Assembly: GCF_005876835.1 (NCBI RefSeq)
Contig: NZ_PPSW01000024.1
Coordinates: forward strand, 62,001-126,000
DNA length: 64,000 bases
DNA from: Pseudoalteromonas phenolica
GTDB lineage: Bacteria > Pseudomonadota > Gammaproteobacteria > Enterobacterales > Alteromonadaceae
Direction of reading: 5' to 3'
Part shown: positions 28,068 to 38,138 of the stretch, in pieces
Layout: every line of letters starts with the position of its first letter
How positions within the stretch are numbered: position 1 is the stretch's first letter
Translations under genes and position numbers: made by a program
Notes under the pieces: model-generated
Told to the model about the DNA's origin: nothing
Database searches by the model: none
What the model saw: the letters and a program-made list of their open reading frames with translations, nothing else

Positions 28068-29936
28068 CTAAACTTTAAACTGCTCAAGCATATCTTCTTG
28101 ATGAGCAATTTTATCAAACTGCGACTGCATGGTTTGGTCAACGTTAGCTGCTTGAGAGAGCACAGTGTCAGAGATAATACGAATCTCAGAGGCATTGTCA
28201 TTGACGTCTGTAACTACTTGCCTTTGTTCGTGCAGCATGTTGGCAATTTGCATATTTAAATCAACAATATGCGCAATTGAATCTCGTATAGCATCAAGGG
28301 CGTGCTTGGTTTCATCGGCTTTACCTACCGTTGTTTGTACCACTTGCTGACTTTGTTTCATCACTTGTACGGCGCTCATGGCACCAGCTTGGAGTTGATC
28401 AATCATTGACTTGATTTCTGTAGTCGCTTCTTGTGTACGCTGCGCGAGTGTTCTTACTTCGTCAGCCACCACAGCAAAGCCGCGACCTGATTCTCCGGCA
28501 CGGGCTGCTTCAATCGCCGCATTCAGTGCTAGTAGGTTAGTTTGCTCGGCAATACCATTGATCACAGACAGAATTTGTTCGATACCACTTGTTGAGACTT
28601 CAAGCTCATTCACGACGTTAACAGCATCGCTTATTTGCTCTGACAATTGTGCGATTGAAGAGGTGGTTTCTGATACAACCTTTTGACCGTCTTGTGCTGC
28701 TGTATCTGTATTTTGAATCGCAGAAGCGGCCTCTTGGGCTGTGTTGGCAACACGCTGTTCAGTATCTGACATACTGGCTGTCGCTTCGACTAACGCACCT
28801 AACGCATTAACCTGACGCGAGATTTCTTGACGAGATTGGTTTGCATCATTTGACGTTTGCTTCGCATCGGCAAGAATTTCACGACCTAGGCTTTGAATTT
28901 GCTCAATGATCCCTTGAAGACGCGCAGTGAATAAGTTGAAGTTTTCTGCAAGCTCTGCAAATTCAGGGTCGCTGTCTGTGTTCAGGCGTACTGTTAAATC
29001 AGCATTACCTTTTGCAATATTCGCCATGGCGTCATTAATATCTTCGAGCGGCTTAAGTAGAATATTAATCACAATAGAAAGCAGTACAACAGCAATAATT
29101 ACAAACAAAATAGTGAAAGTGATTGAGTCACTGGTTAAGTTATCAACCGCGGCGAATACTTTGTCTTTTTCCAGTGCTACGCCAACCAGCCAGTCAAACC
29201 CTTCAACTTGTTGAAATACCAGGATGTGCTCTTTACCATTGAGCTCTATGCTTTGCATGGTTTGTTTGAATTGTGTGTTGCCTAAAAATTTAGAGGCTTT
29301 TTCACCATTTAATTTGCTATCGGGGTGAGAAATAATGGTGCCGTCTTTACTGACCATAAAGGCGAAACCTGCGTCAAATAAGTTGAATGAGTTAATCATA
29401 TTACTGAGCTTTGCCAAGCTCACGTCAAAGAAAATAGCACCATGAAATTGACCTGACTTTTTAACCGGTGTGCCAATTGAAACGAGGATTTCTTTTGATA
29501 CAGAATCAGCATATGGAGCAGTTACAATGAGTTTGCCTGCATTTTTTGCATCTTGATACCAAGGACGTTTTCTTGGGTCCCATGTCGGGCCGGGGTTCCA
29601 ACTTGGGTCGCTGGCAACATATTTGCCCGTGCGCTCTTCACCATACCCTATGAGAATGAATTCTTCTTGCAGCTTTTGCTGAGCAAGTAGCGGCGCAGCT
29701 TCATTTAAACCGCCTGTTTGCGCCACTAAATCAGTGGTGAGGCTAGCCAAATTGGCACTGCCTTGCATTTGAGCTGTGACTGTGTTGCTGATCCCTTGAA
29801 TAATTTCGGCTACGCTCTGTTCAACTTGTCTTTCAAGGTTACTTTTCAGCGAGAAGTATTGTTTTATAGACAGCACAGTCAGTGCAAGCAGTAAGACCAG
29901 TGAGGATATGACGATGATTTTGTGTTTAAACTTCAC
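28068..29936 (-). CDS. Methyl-accepting chemotaxis protein with dCache sensor
   Basis: This transmembrane chemoreceptor is about 622 residues. I choose the GTG at 29936 because TTTGGAG lies 6 nt upstream; an ATG 30 nt earlier has no ribosome site. Layout: membrane helix near residue 10, double-Cache periplasmic domain ([32 protein letters not shown] is the ligand-pocket signature), second helix near 280-300, HAMP domain ([25 protein letters not shown]), then the signalling domain with hairpin tip [38 protein letters not shown]. dCache_1 sensors of this type often bind amino acids. No che genes are adjacent. Confidence 0.95.
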   Translation of the reverse strand: MKFKHKIIVISSLVLLLALTVLSIKQYFSLKSNLERQVEQSVAEIIQGISNTVTAQMQGSANLASLTTDLVAQTGGLNEAAPLLAQQKLQEEFILIGYGEERTGKYVASDPSWNPGPTWDPRKRPWYQDAKNAGKLIVTAPYADSVSKEILVSIGTPVKKSGQFHGAIFFDVSLAKLSNMINSFNLFDAGFAFMVSKDGTIISHPDSKLNGEKASKFLGNTQFKQTMQSIELNGKEHILVFQQVEGFDWLVGVALEKDKVFAAVDNLTSDSITFTILFVIIAVVLLSIVINILLKPLEDINDAMANIAKGNADLTVRLNTDSDPEFAELAENFNLFTARLQGIIEQIQSLGREILADAKQTSNDANQSRQEISRQVNALGALVEATASMSDTEQRVANTAQEAASAIQNTDTAAQDGQKVVSETTSSIAQLSEQISDAVNVVNELEVSTSGIEQILSVINGIAEQTNLLALNAAIEAARAGESGRGFAVVADEVRTLAQRTQEATTEIKSMIDQLQAGAMSAVQVMKQSQQVVQTTVGKADETKHALDAIRDSIAHIVDLNMQIANMLHEQRQVVTDVNDNASEIRIISDTVLSQAANVDQTMQSQFDKIAHQEDMLEQFKV

Positions 29937-30004
29937 ACATAACTCCAAAGGCCTGAGGCCAGTCATTTATTATTATTAAAGTTTTGATTTGTATCTGTTG
30001 ATTT

Positions 30005-30070
30005 GTGAGTGATAACTCAGCGCAATCACTCACTTAGCTAAATGCTAAACCCTACTAAAGTCTAGGGTTT
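30005..30070. repeat. Two tandem perfect stem-loops between the EamA and chemoreceptor genes
   Basis: GTGAGTGAT (30005-30013)/ATCACTCAC (30025-30033) and AAACCCTA (30047-30054)/TAGGGTTT (30063-30070) are perfect inverted repeats in the about 180-bp gap. Neither has a T-tract. They may be operator sites for the chemoreceptor gene or 3'-end structures of the transporter mRNA. Confidence 0.5.
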
Positions 30071-30117
30071 AAATGCTTAAAACACAACCTAACTCAAAGA
30101 GTAAAATTAAAAGAGTT

Positions 30118-31032
30118 TTATTGTTTGCTGGTATTGATTAAATAGACAGCTGAAAGAGCCAGCGCGCCGCCGATAGCAACACTCAAAGGAATGGTTTCTC
30201 CAAAATACCAAACAGATAATCCCATTGCGGTTACGGGGACCACAAAGATAAATGAACTAGAGCGACTCGGGCCTATTTTTTGATTTGCTAAGAAAAACAC
30301 ACTCGTGGCAATACTGACCACAATCACAGACAGAAATAGCATATGGTGCCAATAAACTTCAGGATAGTGAGTCATTGAAGTAAGTGGATTTAAATCAAAA
30401 GCAAATATATAACTTAATATGCTGGCCCATAAGTACATTAGTGCGCTAAATGTCATGAAGTCGGCAAACTGTGTACCACGTTGGCTGGCAAGAGTCAGAA
30501 AAGCCCATGAAAGTGCTGCGAGCACAAAGAATAAGTTACCGGATGCAAAAATCTGCTCGGTATCAAAATGCCAAACCTCAATCATCATCATGCCACCCGC
30601 AAGGCCTAATAGCATACCCACGAGCTGCAAAGGCCTAAACTTTTGCTGATTAAAAATAGCAGCAAGCGCAAATGTCATAATGGGGTTTATGGTTGTAACC
30701 AGCATGCCGCCTTTACCTGGTAAACCGTCATGTAAGCCTAAGAAGAACAACTGATTATAACTGGCCAACAAAAGTCCTGCGGGTAAAGACCACAGTAAAG
30801 CGGGCATAGCAAAGCGCAAATTTACTAGTTTGAATCTTTTTACCAAAAAAAGAATGGGCAGCATACTAACGCTTGCCAGAGCAAGGCGATAAAAAACGGT
30901 GAGCTTTGCTGGGGCCATATCGGCAATGATTTTTCCCGAAATCCAACTCGCGCCCCAAAATAACATCGCGGTGACGAGTGCGAGAATAACAGGTGCATCA
31001 TTCGAGTTTTCTGACTGCTGCAAAGAGTGCAT
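30118..31032 (-). CDS. EamA/DMT family transporter
   Basis: The 304-residue protein has ten predicted membrane helices in two EamA repeats, with WGASWISGKIIADMAP in the first helix and SRSSSFIFVVPVTAMGLSVWYFGE in the second half. This is the drug/metabolite transporter fold used for export of amino acids or other small metabolites; the substrate is unknown. It lies upstream of the chemoreceptor on the same strand but is separated by two stem-loops. Confidence 0.88.
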   Translation of the reverse strand: MHSLQQSENSNDAPVILALVTAMLFWGASWISGKIIADMAPAKLTVFYRLALASVSMLPILFLVKRFKLVNLRFAMPALLWSLPAGLLLASYNQLFFLGLHDGLPGKGGMLVTTINPIMTFALAAIFNQQKFRPLQLVGMLLGLAGGMMMIEVWHFDTEQIFASGNLFFVLAALSWAFLTLASQRGTQFADFMTFSALMYLWASILSYIFAFDLNPLTSMTHYPEVYWHHMLFLSVIVVSIATSVFFLANQKIGPSRSSSFIFVVPVTAMGLSVWYFGETIPLSVAIGGALALSAVYLINTSKQ

Positions 31033-31245
31033 GGTTTTCCTTTAAAGCCCTTATCTAGACAATAACGTTTTATATCATACTTATTTCAGTTTTATTCGAA
31101 AAAATGGATGAAAGTCACTGGCTTTACCGAGGTTTTTCAGGGCGCTTGGAATGTTTGATCTAAGTCGTTTTAAGTATTAAATATATTGGTGTTTTTTTAG
31201 CCTTTTCAACTTCTATTTCTATACTTCAAATAATACAAGGTCAAA

Positions 31246-32484
31246 ATGGTGAAACACATGGATATCAAAGTACTCCTCATTGACGATGATAACTTTATTC
31301 ATAAAGTGGTGAGAAAAGCAGCGGATGGGGTATTTAGTGTTTGTCATGCATACAACGGACCTGAAGGCTTTGAAATAGCTAAGTCTGAACAACCCGATGT
31401 GATTTTGCTCGATGTTGAAATGCCTGGCCAAAATGGCTATGAATGCTGCGAGGTCTTGAAGTCTGACAATACAACGAAAGAAATTCCTATTGTATTTTTG
31501 TCAGGAAAAACTACTTTAAGAGAGCGCATGCTAGGCTATGAGGCCGGTGCTGATGATTATCAACTTAAGCCTTTTGATACCGTTGAATTAATTGCCAAAT
31601 TGAAGGTGTCAGCCAAATATAAAACAGAGCGAGATTCATTAAAAACAGAAATAAAAACGGCGCATAACACCGCGATGGATGTGATGACTGGCAATAGTGA
31701 GCTTGGCTTGGTGATGCGCTTTGTTGAAATGACCTATGGTATTCGCCAGTTAGATTCATTGGCAAAACAGTTGCTCGAACTAACGTCTAGCCTAGACTTG
31801 AAATGCTCAGTGCTGTTTGATTTTAATGGCAAGGCATTTACCTATTGCAGCTCAGGTTTACTGTCGCCCATAGAGCAAGAATTGCTAGAAAGCTGTCGAA
31901 CTAATAAGCGGTTTATTGATTTTGGTTGCCGCACGATTATCAATTATCCAAAAGTAACCTTACTTGTAAAAAACATGCCTTTAGACAGCCCTGAAAAATA
32001 TGGGCGATTCAAAGATGTTTTGCCTACTGTTTTAGGTGCCACCGATGCCAAACTTAGATTGATGGAAACCAATGATCTCTTGCTGAAACAAGGCGAGAAA
32101 ACCCATTTTGCTTTCACCAATATTCGCCACTCATTACAAGATCTTGTCAAGAGCTTACATGTTCATCAAGCAGATGCGGGAGAAAGTATCGAACGCCTCG
32201 CCAAGAGTATGCAATTTGAATTACCCAAGCTTGCGCTTGAGCCAGACCAAGAAGAGTTTATCCTTGATTCTATCACCAATACATTTGATGAAGTCTCTGA
32301 GCACTTGAGTAACTCAAACGAAGTGAATATTACGTTTGTGCATATTTTAAAAGAGATGAAATCCTTAGTCGGGGATTTAGAAAACGTCATCTCAGCAACG
32401 CAGCAAGACATCTGCTTTATGCAAGGTGCCGAGGTAGACATTGACGATGAAGATGGCTACCAAATGGACGTAGAGCTATTTTAG
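31246..32484 (+). CDS. Response regulator with GAF-like and helical output region
   Basis: The 412-residue protein begins with a complete receiver domain (VLLIDDDNFIHKVV; phospho-acceptor Asp56 in VILLDVEMPG; Lys in YQLKPFD). The start at 31246 is supported by AAGG at 31237-31240. A short coiled coil (about 120-145) and a GAF-like alpha/beta segment (about 175-275; SSLDLKCSVLFDFNGKAFTY) follow. The C-terminal about 110 residues are mostly helical and end in an acidic tail. No DNA-binding, GGDEF, EAL or HD motif is visible. It stands alone without a kinase, so its output is unknown. Confidence 0.8.
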   Translation: MVKHMDIKVLLIDDDNFIHKVVRKAADGVFSVCHAYNGPEGFEIAKSEQPDVILLDVEMPGQNGYECCEVLKSDNTTKEIPIVFLSGKTTLRERMLGYEAGADDYQLKPFDTVELIAKLKVSAKYKTERDSLKTEIKTAHNTAMDVMTGNSELGLVMRFVEMTYGIRQLDSLAKQLLELTSSLDLKCSVLFDFNGKAFTYCSSGLLSPIEQELLESCRTNKRFIDFGCRTIINYPKVTLLVKNMPLDSPEKYGRFKDVLPTVLGATDAKLRLMETNDLLLKQGEKTHFAFTNIRHSLQDLVKSLHVHQADAGESIERLAKSMQFELPKLALEPDQEEFILDSITNTFDEVSEHLSNSNEVNITFVHILKEMKSLVGDLENVISATQQDICFMQGAEVDIDDEDGYQMDVELF

Positions 32485-32509
32485 TGACAATTTGTTAATG
32501 AGTAGGGCG

Positions 32510-33130
32510 CTACTCAGCGAGTAGTTTATCTATATCCTTGATGGCATTTTGGTAATTGATGATCATAAACTCTTCTTGTGCGGTTAGCTCTTGCAGCAGG
32601 TTTCTCATTAAATAAAGTGTTTCTAATAAATATGCCTCTCTGACAGACTCTCGGGAGTAAAAAATATCCCCTAATCGAGTCAAAGTCGCTTCTATGCTTA
32701 AGGTTTGGAAGCGATATAGGGTATTTAACGCAGATATAGTCTCGATACGCATATTTGAAGAGATCCCCGATTGCTTGAGTGCATCCCAAGCGGAGTTTCT
32801 TAACATATCTTGCACTAAACCATTTGGCATCTGGCTCAAAATAAATGCTCGTTGCTTACTACTATCTAGAAACTCAGGTGGCTCGGTAATAGCAGATTCA
32901 ACATTGGCAAGAACTTGTTGATGATAAGGTCGCCACTGTTCTAACAATGCTTTATTGGTTGTTAATTCAGCTTTTATGAGTTGCAGGGCACGGACTTTTT
33001 CTTGGTCTTTTTTAACTTGCGAATGCATTTCACTCAAAAATAAAGCCAATAGTACACTGAATACGATTAACCCAGATTCAAATAAAACTTTGATGATATT
33101 TGCCCGTGCTTTTTTAGTTTGAAAAATCAT
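32510..33130 (-). CDS. Single-pass membrane protein, DUF6090-like
   Basis: The protein is about 206 residues from the ATG at 33130 (MIFQTKKARANIIKVLFE), chosen because AGGGGAT lies 7 nt upstream. One membrane helix (residues about 16-34, LIVFSVLLALFLSEMHSQ) is followed by a long helical domain (VRALQLIKAELTTNKALLEQW and onward). The topology resembles DUF6090 proteins, which have an N-terminal helix then a coiled periplasmic region. Function is unknown. It converges with the orphan response regulator gene. Confidence 0.65.
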   Translation of the reverse strand: MIFQTKKARANIIKVLFESGLIVFSVLLALFLSEMHSQVKKDQEKVRALQLIKAELTTNKALLEQWRPYHQQVLANVESAITEPPEFLDSSKQRAFILSQMPNGLVQDMLRNSAWDALKQSGISSNMRIETISALNTLYRFQTLSIEATLTRLGDIFYSRESVREAYLLETLYLMRNLLQELTAQEEFMIINYQNAIKDIDKLLAE

Positions 33131-33335
33131 CGTCCATCCCCTGAAGTTAAGTGGCAACCTCTTTTGGTTAAGAGGATTATTAAAAACATAATAGGGCTGT
33201 ATCTGATTAGGGTAAACAGAAAAAAGGTAAGTTCACGATGAAAAATCATCAACTCTCTAGTAATACTACTAGACAGGGGCTTTGGAAGTGCAATTGATAT
33301 CTGTTTGCAGGTTTAGAAAGAAATGTAATTGAGGG

Positions 33336-33364
33336 GAAAAAGAGGCCAGCCATTGACTGACCTC
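33336..33364 (-). terminator. rapA terminator
   Basis: GAGGTCAG and CTGGCCTC (minus-strand sense) form an 8-bp stem with one G-U pair and a 7-nt loop, followed by TTTTTCCCC. Confidence 0.8.
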
Positions 33365-33373
33365 ACAGGGAAT

Positions 33374-36268
33374 TTAGTGAGATACCACAATTAAGCGGAT
33401 CGCATCGAGTTTCAATTGTGCTTTTTCAATAAACTCATCTAATTGCGCTTTTTGCTTATCGAAGACCTGAATTTCTTCATCACGAATATTCGGGTTGATT
33501 GATTTTAGTGCCACAAGACGGCCTTGCTCTTCATTTAATGACGTTTGCATTTTTTCTTGTGCAGCAGCTTTTAGCGTCACTAACTCAGCACCCGCCAATT
33601 CATTCGCTTTAGTAATGAGTGGGTGGATCGCAGCTTGTAAAGCATTTGCCAATTTACTACCCGTTTGGCGGCCAACTGCCGAAAGCTGATTGTTGAATGC
33701 ATCGAAGGCCACATTTTCAGCTAAGTTATTGCCTGCTTTATCAAGTAATACACGAATAGGTGTTGGCGGTAAGAAACGACCAACTTGCAACGCTTTTGGT
33801 GCAGAGGCTTCAGCAACAAAAATTAACTCAACAAAGAAGGTCCCTGCAGGTAGTTTTTTGTTTTTCAGTAGTGCTACAGACGCACAACCAAAGTCATCAT
33901 CACAGATCATGTCCATGGTGCCTTGTACCATAGGGTGATCCCAACTGATGAATTGCGCATCTTCTTGAGAAAGAGAGGTTGCACGATCAAATGTCACTGT
34001 AATGCCATCATCACGTAAACACGGGAAAGATGGGTTTAGCATATGCTCAGTTGGCTTCAAGATAATGGTATTTTCGCCTTTATCTTCTTGGTTTACACCA
34101 AACATATCAAACACATTGATCATGTAAGCAGGTAGCACAACATCGTCATCCAGTTGTTCAATTTCAGCGGCTAATGCATCTGACTTACCTTGGCCACTAG
34201 AGTGCAGCTCTAACAAACGGTCACGACCTTGTTCCATTTGTTTACGTAGTTGTGCGTTTTGTTTTGCTGCTTGTTCTAAAAGCGGGTCTAGTTCTTCTTC
34301 GTCACAGTTATGCTCACTGATAAACTCTAATAAATCATCGCTGAACTCTTTGTAAAGAAGCTGTCCCGTTGTGCTGGTGGTTTCGAATGCATCTAGGCCT
34401 TCATGGTACCAACGCAATAACACTTCTTGCGCGGTATTTTCAAAGTAAGGCACATGAATGTTGATGTTGAACTTCTGACCAATACGGTCAAGACGGCCAA
34501 TACGCTGCTCTAGTAAGTCTGGGTTGAGCGGTAAATCGAACAACACAATGTTATGTGAGAATTGGAAGTTACGGCCTTCAGAACCAATTTCAGAACATAG
34601 TAATACTTGCGCACTGTCGTATTCGTCGGCGAAGTAAGCTGCTGCACGGTCACGTTCAACAATGCTCATGCCTTCGTGGAAAACGGCTGACTTAATGGCC
34701 TCGCGCTCACGTAAAATTTGTTCAAGGCTAATTGCGGTTTGTGCTTCGGCACAGATCAACAACACCTTTTCGTGCTTAAGCTCTTTGAGTTTAGCAATTA
34801 ACCACTCAACTCGAGGATCAAAACCTGCCCAGCTACTACCTGCGCCTTCAAATTCTTGGAAGATTTTTTCAGGAAACAGAGCGCGTAATGCAGACTTTTC
34901 AGGTGTTTGAATGCCACCCATATTACCCATTACAGACATAGCGGTTTTGTATTGCTTAGGTAACTCAACCGGGTAGCTATGTAATTTACGGCTTGGGTAA
35001 CCATCAATACCACTGCGGCTATTACGGAATAAAATACGACCTGTACCGTGGCGATCTAATAGCATCGACAAGATTTCTTGCTTTGCTGCGTCATCACCAC
35101 TTTGCGCTTTGGCTAGTAATTCAGTGATGTCAGTTTCTTTTAACAGAGTTTTTAAAGTCGTCTGATTCTTTTCATCTAACTCTCCTTGCTGTAATAGCTG
35201 GTTAGCGGCATCAGCAACTTCTTTATAGTGGCTTTCTTCTTCAACAAAAGCATCGTAATCGTAGAAGCGATCTGGGTCTAAAAGCTGCAGACGAGCAAAG
35301 TGACTGTAGTGGCCAAGTTGGTCTGGCGTTGCTGTTAGAAGAATTAAGCCCGGAATATCTTGGCTAAGCTCTGCAATACGCAGGTATTCTGTGCTTGGCT
35401 TTTCTTTAGTTACCGTTAAGTGGTGCGCTTCATCGATGATCAATAGATCCCAATCAGCCAAAGTGGCTTGTTCAAACCAGCGGCGTTTTTTAGTGATGAA
35501 CTCAAGACTCACCAATACCAGTTGCTCAGTCTCGAATACATTTGGAGAGTCGGCAAAAGCTTCGTCACAACGTTCTTCATCGAAGATAGAGAAGTACAAG
35601 TTGAAGCGACGCATCATTTCAACCAGCCATTGGTGCTGAAGGTTTTCAGGTACCACAATTAGTACTCGGCTAGCACGGCCAGTTAAAATTTGCTGATGTA
35701 AAATCATGCCTGCTTCGATGGTTTTACCCAAACCAACTTCATCTGAAAGTAAAACGCGTGGCGCGTGACGTTGGCCCACTTCATCTGCAATATATAACTG
35801 GTGTGGGATAAGGCTGGCACGTTGGCCAATTAGGCCTTTTAAATGCGATTGCTGACGAGTGAACTGGTGCTGCCATGTGTTATAACGCAACGTGTAACGG
35901 TCGAATCTATCAATTTGACCTGCGAATAAGCGATCTTGTGGCTTATTAAATTTAATAAAGTGGTCTAAAAACGTTTCTTTTAGCGTGGTTTTTTCTTCTG
36001 TATCGAGGCGAATACCGTGATAGCTCAGAATGCCATTTTGTTCTTCAACGGTTTCTACCTCTAGTTCCCACTCTTCGACACTGCGAATAACATCACCGGG
36101 ATTAAAAATTACACGAGTCACCGGTGCTTCTTGTACTGAGTAAACGCGGTTTTCTCCACTGGCAGGGAATAAAATCGTAAGCTGTCGCCCCTCTAAAGCT
36201 ACGATGGTACCTAATCCTAAATCTGATTCAGTATCACTGATCCAGCGCTGACCTAAGGAAAAATTCAT
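33374..36268 (-). CDS. rapA: RNA polymerase-associated SWI/SNF ATPase RapA
   Basis: The 964-residue protein matches RapA/HepA (E. coli 968). It has two N-terminal Tudor-like domains (FSLGQRWISDTESDLGLGTIVA), then the Swi2/Snf2 motor with Walker A LLSDEVGLGKTIEAGMI, the DEAH box LLIIDEAHHLT, LLTATPDQLG, a second RecA lobe with LCSEIGSEGRNFQF and DLPLNPDLLEQRIGRLDRIGQ, then spacer and C-terminal domains. RapA recycles RNA polymerase from post-termination complexes. It is transcribed away from the PhoH gene. Confidence 0.97.
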   Translation of the reverse strand: MNFSLGQRWISDTESDLGLGTIVALEGRQLTILFPASGENRVYSVQEAPVTRVIFNPGDVIRSVEEWELEVETVEEQNGILSYHGIRLDTEEKTTLKETFLDHFIKFNKPQDRLFAGQIDRFDRYTLRYNTWQHQFTRQQSHLKGLIGQRASLIPHQLYIADEVGQRHAPRVLLSDEVGLGKTIEAGMILHQQILTGRASRVLIVVPENLQHQWLVEMMRRFNLYFSIFDEERCDEAFADSPNVFETEQLVLVSLEFITKKRRWFEQATLADWDLLIIDEAHHLTVTKEKPSTEYLRIAELSQDIPGLILLTATPDQLGHYSHFARLQLLDPDRFYDYDAFVEEESHYKEVADAANQLLQQGELDEKNQTTLKTLLKETDITELLAKAQSGDDAAKQEILSMLLDRHGTGRILFRNSRSGIDGYPSRKLHSYPVELPKQYKTAMSVMGNMGGIQTPEKSALRALFPEKIFQEFEGAGSSWAGFDPRVEWLIAKLKELKHEKVLLICAEAQTAISLEQILREREAIKSAVFHEGMSIVERDRAAAYFADEYDSAQVLLCSEIGSEGRNFQFSHNIVLFDLPLNPDLLEQRIGRLDRIGQKFNINIHVPYFENTAQEVLLRWYHEGLDAFETTSTTGQLLYKEFSDDLLEFISEHNCDEEELDPLLEQAAKQNAQLRKQMEQGRDRLLELHSSGQGKSDALAAEIEQLDDDVVLPAYMINVFDMFGVNQEDKGENTIILKPTEHMLNPSFPCLRDDGITVTFDRATSLSQEDAQFISWDHPMVQGTMDMICDDDFGCASVALLKNKKLPAGTFFVELIFVAEASAPKALQVGRFLPPTPIRVLLDKAGNNLAENVAFDAFNNQLSAVGRQTGSKLANALQAAIHPLITKANELAGAELVTLKAAAQEKMQTSLNEEQGRLVALKSINPNIRDEEIQVFDKQKAQLDEFIEKAQLKLDAIRLIVVSH

Positions 36269-36325
36269 GTTTGTCTCGACTTAGCAGAAAAAAGGCGGCT
36301 ATGTTAACCGTAAGCAAGGGCCTAT

Positions 36326-36580
36326 TCAATCTTGTTTCTCAGGCAATTTTATGCTTTTAAGGATCCAGTAGCGCGCAGATAAATCACTGCCTTTTAAGAT
36401 AGTCGAAATCTTCTGATTTAGTGAAGGGAATTGAGCGGTGTATTGAACATTGGTTTGAACAAAATTTACGCCTTGAAGATAAACACACTCTATTTCTGTC
36501 ATAAAACAGACTTTTATGGCAGATAGGCTAAACTTACAGTGTGGCCATGAGTTTTTGATGGCAACGTCATCAAAAGCCAT
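36326..36580 (-). CDS. Doubtful small ORF upstream of rapA
   Basis: An 84-codon reading frame fills most of the 349-bp rapA/phoH gap on the minus strand. It begins at ATG 36580 without a visible ribosome site. The deduced protein has several Cys and Phe and ends in a basic segment (LSARYWILKSIKLPEKQD). I do not recognise a family. It could be a real small protein co-directional with rapA, or chance; apart from it I see only the ribosome site of phoH (AGGAAGA) in this gap. Confidence 0.3.
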   Translation of the reverse strand: MAFDDVAIKNSWPHCKFSLSAIKVCFMTEIECVYLQGVNFVQTNVQYTAQFPSLNQKISTILKGSDLSARYWILKSIKLPEKQD

Positions 36581-36617
36581 GGCTGTCGCGGTATCAATGC
36601 AACGATAGGAAGATGCT

Positions 36618-38018
36618 ATGGTAAAAGCTCAAGATGTCGATAAAAAAATGTACGTGCTCGACACTAACGTACTACTCCACGAACCCCTCGCATACCTCTC
36701 TTTCCAAGAACACGATGTAGTCGTCCCCATGACAGTGTTAGAAGAGCTTGATCATATTAAGGATAGAAAACGTGATGTAAGCCGTGATGCACGTGTTGCT
36801 ATACGCGGTCTTGAAGATATTTTAAGAGATGCTTCTCCTGAGCAAATGTTAGAAGGGGTGAAGTTGCCTAATACAACTGGTGAGAACAACTCAGATAATT
36901 GTGGTCGCCTTGTGATCATCAACGATCATTTATTTCCTGATAATGTCTCTGGTTTGCCGGGTAATGAAAACGATCACAGAATCATTAACTGTGCCATTCA
37001 TTTACAGCAGCAACATAAAAGTACCAAGGTTGTGCTGGTCACCAAGGACATAAACATGCGTCTCAAAGCAAAAGGGGCCGGACTGAAGTTTGTAGAAGAC
37101 TATCGAACAGACCAACTCATTGACGATATTAAATTGCTCAGCTCGGGATTCAAAAAGTTCCAAGGTGATTTTTGGCAAAGTGTTGGCGAATGTAGCTCAG
37201 AGCAGCAAGGGCGTTACACGCTGCATCATATTCCTAAAGAGCGCATTGAAGACGTTTTCAGCAACGAGTACATTGTTGATGAAACTGATCACTTTGTAGC
37301 GCGAGTGGTGGGGTATGACGAAAAACATATTACCCTCAAAGATCTCGGGGTAGAGCGCCTTATGCACCAACAAGCTTGGGGCGTTTCACCGAAAAATATT
37401 TATCAAGGTATGGCACTTGATGCCTTATTAGACCCGGAAATAGAACTGGTCATTCTGACGGGCCCAGCCGGTTGCGGTAAGACACTTCTTGCGTTGGCCT
37501 GTGCGTTGGAGATGGTGATTGAGAAGAAGGTTTATGACAAGGTCATTGTCACTCGTAATACACCTGAAATCGCAGAGAGCATAGGTTTTCTTCCCGGCAC
37601 AGAAGAAGAGAAAATGGCACCTTGGCTTGCAGCCATTACCGATACACTTGAGGTGCTACACAAAAATGATGAAAGCCCCATTTCAAGCCGTAACTACATC
37701 ATGGAAAAGGCCAACATTCAGTTTAAGTCAGTAAACTTTATGCGTGGGCGAAGCATTCAAAATGCGGTGGTGATTTTAGACGAAAGCCAAAACTTAACTG
37801 CTTCGCAATTAAAGACCATTATTACCCGATGTGGTGAAGGCACAAAACTCATTTGTACGGGCAACTTGGCACAAATTGACAGTAATTATTTAACCCCAGT
37901 GACCTCGGGATTGACCTACTTAGTTGAAAGGTTTAAACACTTTGAAGGTAGCGCCACTATCAATCTTAATGGTGTGGTGAGAAGTCGTTTGGCGTCATTT
38001 GCCGAAGAAAACTTATAG
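36618..38018 (+). CDS. PIN-PhoH family ATPase
   Basis: The 466-residue protein fuses an N-terminal PIN ribonuclease-fold domain (MYVLDTNVLLHEP; ELDHIKDRK; later acidic residues in LVTKDINMRLKAKG, residues about 10-150) to a C-terminal PhoH P-loop ATPase. Walker A is LTGPAGCGKTLLAL near residue 280 and Walker B is VVILDESQNLTASQLKT. Relatives such as mycobacterial PhoH2 are RNA helicase/RNases. It is the long YlaK-like type, distinct from ybeZ. The AGGAAGA ribosome site is strong. Confidence 0.92.
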   Translation: MVKAQDVDKKMYVLDTNVLLHEPLAYLSFQEHDVVVPMTVLEELDHIKDRKRDVSRDARVAIRGLEDILRDASPEQMLEGVKLPNTTGENNSDNCGRLVIINDHLFPDNVSGLPGNENDHRIINCAIHLQQQHKSTKVVLVTKDINMRLKAKGAGLKFVEDYRTDQLIDDIKLLSSGFKKFQGDFWQSVGECSSEQQGRYTLHHIPKERIEDVFSNEYIVDETDHFVARVVGYDEKHITLKDLGVERLMHQQAWGVSPKNIYQGMALDALLDPEIELVILTGPAGCGKTLLALACALEMVIEKKVYDKVIVTRNTPEIAESIGFLPGTEEEKMAPWLAAITDTLEVLHKNDESPISSRNYIMEKANIQFKSVNFMRGRSIQNAVVILDESQNLTASQLKTIITRCGEGTKLICTGNLAQIDSNYLTPVTSGLTYLVERFKHFEGSATINLNGVVRSRLASFAEENL

Positions 38019-38045
38019 CTTAATTAAATATTTTCCATTCAAATC

Positions 38046-38072
38046 AATGCTCACCTCGGTGGGCATTTTTTA
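38046..38072 (+). terminator. phoH-family gene terminator
   Basis: AATGCTCACC (38046-38055) pairs with GGTGGGCATT (38058-38067) with one mismatch-like wobble, and is followed by TTTT. Confidence 0.8.
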
Positions 38073-38138
38073 TAGCAGTTTTAAACAATCCTTTTATGTT
38101 TTTATTTCGTAGCTATATTTTGATACAGGCTGTTTGAG

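Noticed and set aside
29937..29966. ATG start of the chemoreceptor 30 nt upstream
   Set aside because: It lacks a ribosome site; the GTG at 29936 has TTTGGAG at proper spacing.
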